From contig JASANE010001471.1 in assembly GCA_030248225.1 (NCBI GenBank), forward strand, positions 1 to 64,000: DNA of 64,000 nucleotides, given 5' to 3'. Positions 29,701-41,700 of this stretch are shown piece after piece. How positions within the stretch are numbered: position 1 is the stretch's first letter; the number at the start of each line of letters is the position of its first letter. Made by a program: the position numbers and the translations under genes. Below the pieces are notes generated by a model. The model saw only the letters and a list, made by a program, of their open reading frames with translations, searched no databases and was not told where the DNA came from. The DNA comes from Trileptium ribeirensis (lineage: Eukaryota > Nematoda > Enoplea > Enoplida > Thoracostomopsidae).

Positions 29701-32700
29701 TTGGCGGTGGTCGGGGGTGGGTAAAAGCCTGAGATCAACAGGTCGGGCGCGAGATAGAGCTCAGGTCGTTTCACCATTCGCTTCGTGATTGGAAAGAACC
29801 ATAACAGACAAATTAATTGACTTCTACTGACTCCACCATACCCCTAACTAGCAACGATCGGGGGGTAATCAAATGTGCTAAAATCCACCTTTTGACCCTA
29901 GCGCTGGGGTAAGTAACAGCAAGCACCTGGGTTAATATTTTTTCAAAAGGCACCCAGGGGACAGGTATGATATATGAACAACGTTTATGTACCATGCATA
30001 AGTAACGAGCAATGACCAAAAAAGGAATTTGGTCGGGGGGGGTAAAACTGGGGTTCATGCCATATCGACAGCTGTCACTCTCCATGATTGGAGTAGATTT
30101 GAAAATCGTGCAATTAAAAATGTTGTGTAGACCTGACTAATCCTGCATAGAAATGAATTTGGACCATAACTTCGAACACGGAGCCACGACACTACCCGAA
30201 AAAAAGAGGTCGTAAAATTAGTCATTACGATTTTTGTCAATTTGGGACTTATGTGGATGTCCAGCCTCTTACGGCGTGCATGAAGCCGAGAATTTTTTTT
30301 TGTTTGAACTAGCTAACTAATGACGCTTCCTAGCGCAAATAACATTTTTACCAGTTCCCTGCACGTTTACGTGTTACTGGCCAAAATATCCAGTTTTACC
30401 CCCCCCCCGACCAAAAGGTCATCATAGCGTGAAATGACCCTTTGGTCAACTGATATTATATTGCAACAAGATCAAGGTTGATTCGGTGAGTGTTCTCTCG
30501 GGATTTGGAGAAATTATAAACAGGAAATCAGTGAATCTAGGATATTATGTTTCACAGGAATCATGTCGTTCGGCTGTTTTGTCTTGCATGAAACGTTATG
30601 TTGATGTTGCCCTGAGAATAAATTTGATCAATTCGTGGTCAACCGAAAGTATTTCAGCAGAAGCCAAAGTTGATCCGGTGAGAGTTTTCTATACATTTGA
30701 AGAAAATAAAACCAAACACCGCCGAATCTAGAATAATACGTTTCGTCCAAACGTGCCGAAGTTCGTCTAACCTTCTTGTCCATTACATGATCGTATGCAT
30801 TGTATCATTGCAGCCAATGCCTTTGGTGCTGCTCTTGTTATGGCTACCATGTTGTCACATTGTCTACTTACATTATGCATTATGTTACTGTTACTGTATG
30901 TATGTAGTTGTTCTAATACATTGACAAAGCGTCACTTCCTATAATGTAACTTGTGCTTTCGTAGTGATTAATTCGGGTTGTTCAGCTTGATTCTGAATTA
31001 TCTTGTTATATATGCTTTTGAATGTAATAGTCCTAGCATCTAACAATGTACGTACATAGTTCAATTCTAGGAAGTTATATATAGAAAAATTTATTTTGGA
31101 AAATCTTAATTTATATAAAAATTTCACGGAGTAGTTGAATAAAAATTTTGTGAACAAAGTTTCTTCAAATAGCACATAATTTGACAAAGAATTCTTTTTG
31201 ACAGTCTGTTCGTCGCATAACTCTTTAACAGGATTGACGGATTTTTGCAATTTCTTATTCGACGCATTGTCGAATGTATGAAGTTTGTATGCATTGGGAT
31301 TTTATTTGCGCTGCTATTATGCTTTATAACCCAAATTCTGAGAAATTTGGCGCGCACTGGAGACTTTATGTTATGGTCATTTGGGGTCGCCCAATTTTTT
31401 TGAGTTATAACTCTTGTCAGAATAATGGGATCGAAAATGACAGATCTAGTTAAGACCTACAACCTTATTATTATTCATTTTTGTCACCGTTTTCGAGCTG
31501 TAGCCGCGCTTAGAAATAAAAGATTTTTCGCGAATGTTCTCGAACAATTCTCGATAAATTAACAGATGTTCAATATTGCTTGCTATTCTCGAATGTTTCG
31601 CATGGATTTGAAATATTTTGTGTTATTTTGTTAACCTGACTGTAAGTTTAAAAAATCCTACAAAAAGATTTTCCAAATTTTGATAAAGTAAGTTTTCTGC
31701 TTTTTGGGGTGAACAATGGAATTATATGGTTATAACCCGGTAAACACAACAGTTCCATTGATTTAATCCAATATCGTGTCGTCTTTAACTCTGCGAAACG
31801 GTGCCAGTGCAACATTTGGTCAATTTTGGCACCAAAATTGCAAAACTTTGCAACTTTTCAATCTAGATGTATATAGATGATTATAATGTGTCTATTATAG
31901 GTTTTAGAGTTGCTAAATACGATAAAAGCTTTTGTGTTTTGGTGGTTAGGCATGAAACAATACCGGTGTTGGATCCTACCACATAAAAATCACACCTTCC
32001 AATAATATTTTTTTAATTTGTGATTTTTATAAATTTCAAAAGTTTTCGTATTTTTGGTAGGGCTGTAGACCGACCACATCAGCGCAAACCGGTCACTCTA
32101 ATAGTATAGCCGTGAGTGTTACATATTATATACTCGTATACGAAAATTTTCATGATGCCCCGTCAAAGCCCACTACATAATGCATAGCATTGGAGCATTG
32201 GACGACATGAATCTATTGCCAAATAGGAGAAAATCAAAATACAGTCGTTGCATCTTTTTACATTTCAGAACACACCAGGTTTGCATATACCGACGCCAAC
32301 TTTAACGAAATCAAGTTCAACCATGCCATGCACTCCGGAGCACGTTTTAAAAGACCCTTGTACCAGTGCTAATCATGAAGACCGCTCACGTATTGGCAGT
32401 ACGGGTATATCGACAACTTCATTAATGGTTCCTGTAATATCTACGCATCCTTCAGCGACGTACGACAAGAATTCGTACGTTTCTAGCTCTTCCACTATGC
32501 CAAGTCCAGCGAAGAAGTCAGTAGCTAAAGATCAGCAGCTGAATCTACTTGGCCATAATAATGCCAAGGCGACGCAGTCGACAACATCCACATCACCTGT
32601 AAGCCCCGTCGGACCTGTCGCATGGCGTGTACCTGTTTCTGCATTTCACAGATTGGTAATTTTACGTTTTAATAGCATAGTTATTCATATAGGGGCAAGG

Positions 32701-35700
32701 TCAAACCTTGAAGATGGGACCTCCGCCAAACAATATTTTATTATCTCGCCCTGAAGGCTCAGCACACCCTTTCTCCGCGCCGAATGCGCGCAAGCGCAAA
32801 TATTGGCAAAAATTGGGTAAAATTTGTAGGAAATTGGGAAGAATTGGGGAAAATTTTTGGAAAAGAATAGGAAACTAAATTATTAGTTGCTAAAATTTGA
32901 AAAATGCCGCTCCCTTTGTATGGAACCATCTATACCGCTGAGGCGCGAACCTCGGACACCCATGAATCTGCACAGTTACGGGCAGAAATATGTGTAAATC
33001 TCACGAGTCGTAAACGGAAAATTTGAGGAAATTTAGTAACGATTCAATGGGCATTCCCAGTTTTTTCGAAAACCACTATTAGCAATATTTTGCGATAACC
33101 AATCTTTTATTTTAGTCCCTGACTGTACTTATGGTTTCGTAATGCTTGATATGTAGCTGCAGTACGGCAGATTTTTTGTTGGGCTATAACAGTAAATTGT
33201 TCGGATCCGCAAATTATAGTTATTGCAGATTATGTGAACGTGAAACATAAAAATGATTAGTCGCTGGTGCTTGTCGATTGTGCACATTTTTGAAACGCTA
33301 TGCAGCTATAGTCTTCTGGATGCCAACAGGATGTTTTGCACTACGCAACAACCAAAATACATCGATGTCTTTGCAGGAGGTACATAATAAAAAAATATGC
33401 CAACATTTTAGGCGGCGGTGTGGAATTTGGGCTTACTTAATATTATTGTGGTTCTGGATTGAGCTTCTTGACAATTTCATAGTCTCAGAAAAGGAGTGTA
33501 TATAGTACTCCAGGAATACACTAAAGGCACAGTTTCGGCCATTTTTGGGCAGATACCAAAGCTACAATAGGACTCTTGATTTCATCTTCCAGTGATTAAT
33601 AGTTAGTAACTTTTTAAAACCTTCTATCATCACAACTTTCAAGAAAAGCTAGAATTTTTAAGCATCATTTTTTCACTTTTTTGGTACAAACGCTTGCTGT
33701 ATTTTAATCATAAACCCAATAGAACAATGTTGTCTTAACCGTATTCAGCATGCCCGAAATATATAGACCCATAGAACATAAATTATGTAGCCCTCTGCCC
33801 TTACTTGTATTAGACGTCAATATTATTAATGTCTTAGTATCTTTGGAAGATTTTGTGCTTGAGATAGGTATACAAGTTTTAAAAAAGTGAAATAGGTTTC
33901 ACCGAACCGCTCGAACATTTTAAACTATCTGTCGCAGTTTTCTGTAAACATTATGTACCATACACACATCATAGTATATACTGGTTTTGTGATAAATGGA
34001 AAGATAAGGGAATATTTAAGGGTAACCTATCCTCTGGCTGCAGTAGGCGAGAAGTTATTGAGTTGACACTTACTAGTACGTTAATCGAACAGTATATCTT
34101 TAGTTAGGAAGTATTCTGAATAGTTAGGAAGTACAGAATATTCTGGATCGGATCACAAGTTTATTCGGTTCAAAATTGGTGTGAATACTGTTAAAGCTGA
34201 GAAACCTTAGGTTAATATTGGGATTTTTAATTGGAACTCTTATAAAGGAAGAGTAGGGCAGATTATAAATGCTGAAGATTGTGTTCAATGTAATAGTAAA
34301 TTTATGACATTGACATTACTGTAATGAAATTAACTAGCACACTTATAACTGCGGCGCAAGAGAATAATTGTCTAATGAACTCTAATGGGGCGAATCACAA
34401 TAGAGGGTGGCTATTGCAATTATAAGTTAGCTGGTGCTAAGAGAAAAGTTAAATATAATAGTAATTCTGCCTAGTCCAAACTTCGGAAATTATAGCCCTG
34501 GCTCACCTATCGGAGGGCCAATTTTTTGCCGGATTTTGTCGCTTTTACACGTTAATTTTTCTCATCAGGGGCTTTGAGCCGGGGGTACCCGAATTTTTGC
34601 CAAAGGGTGTCTCCGTTTTGCCGGGGGGGGCAGCCGAAAATGCCTCCCGCCCACCTTGGATTACCCAGTAATTGTTGCAAAATCTGTATAAGTACCTAAT
34701 TAAAGATTGGAATTTGGAAAAATGGAGGAAATTCTGGAATCGATTCATTCGGTTTCGGAAAGTAATCGAATAAACAAGATTACGAAAAAGAATAATCAGA
34801 AAAAAGAAAAGTTGGGGCAAATCACAGACGGAAATGGATTTTTCGTTTACGGCGATGCAGAAGTTTTGGAAGTAATGATGCGTACTCACGTATCAGGGTG
34901 TGAGGCCGATGATGGAGTTAATTTTGTTTATAGGGATAGACCTATTAGAATCAGCCGACTTGAGGTGGATCTAATATTATGATTAACCAGAATAATGTGA
35001 TTGAATCAGTAAGAAGCTTTGGTGCTTATAAAGAATCGGATATGATTTATCCGTTTCTGTATTGAGCAGATAGCTGATATTTTGGTAACTATCGATAGAT
35101 CATATTTCCGACTAGACCATATGTCTCAGTCTTGTAGACAAAGTAAAATGATTTTTAGTCCGCAACCAGTCAAAGAAGACTATTTACTCTAAGTCGTATC
35201 GTCGGATAACACTTTCGTCATTTTTGTTGAAAGCATTGGAAAATATTCTAAATAGTTATATAAGAAATGACGTTTTAAAGGGAGTTTCTCTACATGAAAA
35301 TCAGCACGCCTACAGACCAGGTAGAAGTACAACTTCGGCTCTGCAATTTATCTTGGATTGAACGCCAAATGAACTTTGGCAGAAACTCAGCTGCAGTCTT
35401 TCTGGCTATATGCGGTGCCTTTGACTGTACTAGGGTTTCTTTTATCCTTTAACAGTTCAATAACCGGTCAATTGCAATGTGTGTCAAGTATTGGCTATTA
35501 GAACTGCTGTAAACGAGAAGTATAACAGCTGAATTGGGGTGGCCAGATGCATTGTTTTAGCTTCCAGAGAATTTCCCCAGGGAGGCGTGCTATCTCCACT
35601 CCTGTGAAACTTGGTGGTTGATGAAGTCTTGCAAAGCGTCAACAGTAATTGGGTTGTATGCGTGGGGTATTCTGATGATTTGGCAGTAATGGGGTCTTCA

Positions 35701-38700
35701 ACCTCTTTACAAGATTCCAGAATGCGCTACTAGAATATTTGGGTGGTGTGAGCGTGGAGGACTAGCTGTGAATACAGCTAAAAGTAACAGTGTCCACTTC
35801 ACGAGGAAAGGGAGTATAAATGGGTATAGGCAGTTGATGATTTTTGTTGCAGCTGTACCGGATTCGAATGAAGTTAAATATTTTGGTTTAATACTAGCAA
35901 AATAATTTGGAAGCCAAATTTGATTTAAAAGCGTAGTAAAGCCATTAGGTTTTTGTTCTCTCTTAAAAGATTTGCAGGTTGTAATTAGTGGTTGAAACCA
36001 GGTATAACATATTTTTTGTATAAGTCTGTAGTTATGCCGTCGGTGATGTACGGCGTGGTGCGCGGCTGGCACAGATTACATCCGGAGTCATATATCGGCT
36101 TTCTTAAAAATGTTCAATTAGCTACAAAATTAGCTTGTTGCATGGTTACGGGTGCTTTTAGAACGACTCTGCTTAATGTACCGGCGTTGAATATCATGCC
36201 CATTGATGTATTGGCCAAAGAATTGGCGCTGAAGGAATACCACAGACTCAAATGCATGGGTTTTTGGAGAGATTATTCAATTAAAGTAGTCGGGTAACAG
36301 ACGATAGCGGAGTAAGCTGCTAAAAACGGTCCCGTTCTGAGCATGCCTTCAGATAGTTTTGTACCAATAAGGAATAACCAATTCTGAATTTACGTGGAAT
36401 TTAGCGTCGACTCAGGGGAAAATACTGAAATAGCATGTTACACAGATGGATCGGCCGGCAACAGGAGCAATGAAATGAATTGTGGTGGGGGTGTCTTTAT
36501 TGTAAACAAAGTATCACTATCTATCCACTTGGTCGACATTCAACTGTCTTTCAGACAGAAGTTACTACTATATGCAGATGCACAAAAATTTTAGAAGAAA
36601 AGAAATTTATGAACAGAAGTATCGCTATTTTTAGCGATAGTGAAGCTGCACTTATGGCATTAGGTAATTCCCGAATCAAATCTTGGTGCGTTGAAGGATC
36701 GAGTACAAATTATGTAGTACGAAAAAATAAACGAGGACAAAGCAAAAAACAGATATACTGAATATGCATGTCTGGAAAAAGAAAACGAGAAAAAAAAAAA
36801 AAAACACACACAACAAAACAAAAAATATAACCCAACAAAAACCCGAACAACAGCCAAAAAAACGAGCAAGACAACAGCAAGCAGAACAAAAACCAAACGA
36901 TAAAATACACACCCGCAAAGCCAAGCAAGGCAAGCCCAAGGAACACGGAGAGCACACACTCGAGCAAACGGCGCTCACACAAACGCGCCGCCTAAACAGA
37001 CACGCGCACACTCACAAGCACGCAAGATATGGCGAGCGAAAAAGAATACCGCTCAAGATAAAAAGATATCCACACCATATACGCACAGGACGGCAAGACG
37101 CGTACTCAGAAACAACGAGATACGAGTGACATAAAACAAGAACAACAAGCAAAACTATCAAACCAATCAACAAACTACCAAACAGACAAGCAGAGAAAAA
37201 GAAAAAAAATCCCAACCAACAATATATGCACGAGATAAATAAAAATCAATAGGACAGAATCTCAGACAACACTACCGAAAACCTCGAACCAACCCTCGCA
37301 ACAATCACAGACCTAGATACCAACCCCCACAACAGCGAACAGCCTCAACCAAACCACCCAGCACACGACACACCCCCCCCCCCAAAAGCAGCCCCCACAA
37401 TATCCAAACAACAAAACCCCACACAAACCCCAAAACACCAAACCACCACCCAAAACCAAACCACCCCCACACAAAAAAAAACACCACCCCACAAACCACC
37501 AAAAACAAAAACAAAACACAACAAAACACACCAACAACCCCCAACACAACCAAAACAAAAAAAAACCCACAAACAACCCACCCCCCCAAAAAAACCACCC
37601 ACCCGCTAGAATGCATAAAACATCTTAATAGGGTTGGTAAAAGCATAGTTTGAATATAGGTTGGATGAAAGGGCATTATGGGTTGATTGGGAATGAATTA
37701 GCCGGATGGTTGGGTAAGAAGGGATCGGACACCGCTTTTGTGGGTGCCGAAACTTGCATGCCTATAAGTACTACAATGGTTAATACTTTCTTAAAAGATT
37801 GTTCATATAGGGACCATCAGTCAAAGTGGCGGGATGCAAATAACTGCTTGCACACTAAATGTTTCTTGAAGGAAACCTGTGTTTCTATGTAAATTTAATA
37901 AAGACGGAATGAGAATGGCAATTTCTTACTGGGCAGGGAAATTTTATGAAACATTTGAATAACTTGAAGATTGAAGATAATGATAAGTGTAGAAGGTGCG
38001 GTAAAGATTTTGAAACTGCAAAACACTTGAATGTAGTAAATTAAGAGATTTAAGATTGAAATTCTGGTTGTTTTCCATTATCCCTCAGCTCGCGTTTGCC
38101 CAAAAATGGTCAGATTCTGGAAGTTTTGGTATTTTTGTGATCCTCGAGACCTCCCCTGATCATTTCAACCGACAAATCGAATTTTTAAAATTTTCCATTT
38201 TTTGGGTCCCAAGGGTCCCCTTGGGAACCCAAAAAATTTTTTCTTAAAAAATAGATTTTTACCCATCATTCGACGCGGCTTGACGAGGTCCGGTAACCAG
38301 ATCCTAAGTTATGGAAAAAGGTGTCGAAGGCTGAGAGGCTTACAATTGAACAGTTTTGACGATAAATTAGGATCCAATTACCGGACCTCGTTAAAAATAA
38401 CGCCATTCGATTCAGCTCGTCAAGCCGTGTCGAATGGTAGGTAAAATTCCAATTTTTAAGAAAAAAATTTGGGTTCCCAAGGAGGGACCCTTGAGACCCA
38501 AAAAATCGAAAATTTTAAAAATTCTATTTTTTGGTTGAGTTCTAATTTCTAGAATCTGACCATTTTGGGGCAAACGCGGGCTGGGGGATAATGGAAAAGA
38601 ACCGAAATTCTTTGGGTGTGGCATTTTGGATAGCCCCCATGGCTATGTATCAACTAAAACTACTAAATTACTAGGTTTCTGGAATAGGATTAAATTTTAG

Positions 38701-41700
38701 ATTCGTCAAACTGATTTGGGGTGCCGGAAAGGACCTAGAGTCCAACCAGATTATATTAACCGCTCTTTCAGTCATTCATTCATTAATATCCACGCTACAT
38801 TTCTACGCATAAACATTTTCACTAGGGCTGGGGCTTAATATGGCCAGGATTACTTAGAAAAATATTGCTGGTACGGCGGTATGTGCAATACCAGATGTGC
38901 GTTTGGAACATTCATAGGCATGGTTTCTTAGACACCCGAACGTTGATATCACTACACTACTTGATATTGCTAGATAAATAGCCTATGTACAGTGTCATAT
39001 ATTTTTATATAGCTTTAAAACAGAAAACACAGATTTATGTATATTGAGCAATAATTGATCAAGACGGAGCAGAAGTTGAATATTTTTATAACAACATTGT
39101 TCTTAACCTGGCGCAAAAGTTAAACAAAACAGTCGTGATCTGCGCCAAAAGCTTAACAAAACTAGTATTATATCTTCATGTTCCACTGAAAAATACGATA
39201 AATGACTTCAAGGATTATTTATATGAAAATAAAATTTTATTTGCCTGCGAGCTAGTTGCGAGGGAGCAGTGGTCAATAATTTCAGCGAGTCGTGTGCATG
39301 CTATCTTCTCAAGGTTATGGTATCATAATTCTCACGTGCGTTCTTAAATTTTAGAACTCTTCTGCTTTGCTCACATACGCACCCACGCCAACAACAACAA
39401 CGATAAGCGGAGCAGCAATGTCAGGAACGCTGGAGCAGGTTTTGAAAGAGCACTCTCCAAGAGTGAGACTTGAAAATCAACCGCACGCCAATAACATTGA
39501 ATCAATTCCGTGTATGATTTCTGTAATTTCATCAGTGCCTTCAACGGTGATGAACAATAAGTCCTACTTTGCCAGCTCCGCCATTATGCCAAGCACTAGC
39601 TTAGCGAAAGGGCCAGTAGCTAACTATCATCGCAGTGCGCATGCCAACTACACTAGCTCTATTACGACCTCATCACCGTCCAGTTCCTCGTGTGTAAATC
39701 CAATCGCTTGTCCTGTGCCCGTTTCGGCTTTCCATAGATTGGTAATTTTATTGGAATCCTTTTTTTATTTATTATGCATGCTGTAAAAAGATTATAATTT
39801 CTTATTGCAGTACAACAGTAATCTGTTTTATGGGACAACGAAACCAAACGCATTTCATATTATCATTTTCCGTTAACTAGGGCACCTTCGTCATGTGTTA
39901 TTTTGAAATTGCTGCAAGTAACTAGCTTTAAGAAATACTGTCAAAAGAAGCACTGGTCTCATTGGTTGAGCCATTATGGTATTTTATCTACATGGGACAC
40001 TATTCATCACCTTGTAAATTCTAACAGATTCTGACGTCACACAAATACTACAGCGAGGGAAACGAGTTGAGTTCGATTCAATGGCATTTAACCGAGCAGT
40101 TCGATTCAATGGCATTTAACCGAGCAAAATATTCAGTGTTTTTCAGCACCATACACTTATCAGTGACCCCACCCCTCCCATGTTCGTTCTCATGGGAGAA
40201 TCTAGATTCGGGGGGGGGGGCAGAATATCAATTTTTTTCTAGGTGTAAGTTGCGACTCAGCAATACGCGAGTAGCGGTCAATTGTGGCGATTATTGTATT
40301 GTTTTAGACGTTCCAATTGAAAAGAGGATTCATGGTGTAGAATCTAGGTAATAGCTTTTGAACCATGAGCCAAACTTATAAAACTCCACGTTTAAAAGTA
40401 AAATTAAAAAATTTAATGAATGAGCATTGCTGGCGTATAAGGCTGTTTAAGGTATTTACTCCGGTTGTTTCATATTTTCAAGACCACATTGGGCAGGACG
40501 TTACCTCTTTGAAATGCAGAATCGAAGCATGCAAATGGCACCAAAACTATATTTGTTTAATAAACAGTTGCTGTACATTCATAGAAGTCCAAAATGGGAT
40601 TGGGTTTTCGACACTTACTAAATACAATGACAGCAATGCTTTTGTTTTGTGTATATCATTACATAGAGGCCTCGAATGCAGAATGCGGATTTTGAAATGC
40701 CAAGGTTGTTTGAAAATTTCTGATTGATAAATTTCGAAAGTTTCCGAGTTGCCGGCCGCTTCTAGGTAACCGATATCGATATTGCAGAATGTCGACATCG
40801 CTATTTGCATTAATGAATATATAAATAATATAAATGTGTACACTTACATATACTGTAACTTACAATATACTTATGAATTTTTTCATTCAGTTGAACCATT
40901 GCAAACATTCAATGTTTTATTGTGGTTTCCGGATTCAACTCCATAACAAATCATTATGCGTTTAGTAGCAAAGACGTCTTCCGCAAAAAAAACCAATCGC
41001 TGGTTTTCGGTTTCATTAAATATGGCTTCCAATTATTATAGTGATAATCCTAGAAGCGTGCTTTTCTTTCGTATTCCGTTTCTGGACATTGCTCTTTAAT
41101 GACATGCATCGTTCTTTCGTTTTAAGTCAACATCTAAGGCAGGTAGCGTGGGCCGGGTTCGGTTTATTCCTTCATGACTAGCGTCAAGATTTCGATAATA
41201 AGAAATGAACTAAGGATTCGATTAGGCGAATAAAAAAGAATCAGTTTATTAGGTTAATACAGAGGTTGTCTTATGTAAAACTTTTAAACTAATTACCAGT
41301 TAATGTGGAGTTATAGTTATGAAATGTCCTAAAATTGTTTTTATGTGGTGCCGCACTGAACTTTGGAACTTTAAGCGCTTTAACATAGTTTAATGCCGAA
41401 GTAAAAAAATACTTATTTAGTAAAGAAAAGTGATATTAAAAATAATTTCGACGAATTTGAAGTAGCATTCCGTAACAAATATTATGTTAATTGAAGTATT
41501 TTCAACAGTTTATTAACCGAAATAAAAATTATAAGTTTCCGTCAGATTGAGCAAGACAAGTTATATACTTTTGACAGTTTGTTTATCAATAATTACTATT
41601 GAAAGTAGTTCATCCAAGACAACTTCAGTATTAAAGGAAGCCACAACAAAGTAGTTTACTGCAGTCCATATAAGAATAACTCTGAGTAAAACGTGTATAA

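Larger units (their letters stand above)
34700..38720 (+). mobile_element. Jockey/R1-like non-LTR retrotransposon with RNase H, twice interrupted
   Basis: Domain order on the + strand: linker with ITDGNGFFVYGDAEVL (34.83 kb); RT blocks SFGAYKES and SCRQSKMIFSPQPVKEDY (35.0-35.2 kb) and HENQHAYRPGRSTTSALQFI (35.3 kb); RT C-terminus YKSVVMPSVMYGVV and TGAFRTT (36.0-36.2 kb); RNase H with ACYTDGSAG (36.43 kb), IFSDSEAALMAL (36.64 kb) and WMKGHYGLIGNELAGWLGKK (37.66 kb); and a CRRCGKDFETAKHL cysteine segment (38.0 kb). An A/C-only tract splits the RNase H region and a hAT-like element lies near the 3' end. Stops and frameshifts show it is dead. It lies in a Mondo intron. Confidence 0.86.

Noticed and set aside
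30480..30730. Possible short duplicate (GTTGATyCGGTGAG words at 30476 and 30669)
   Set aside because: Similarity stops after about 30 bases; could be chance.
36660..37676. Long minus-strand open frames full of Phe, Cys, Val and Trp
   Set aside because: They are by-products of the A/C-only tract and show no domain; codon content simply mirrors base composition.
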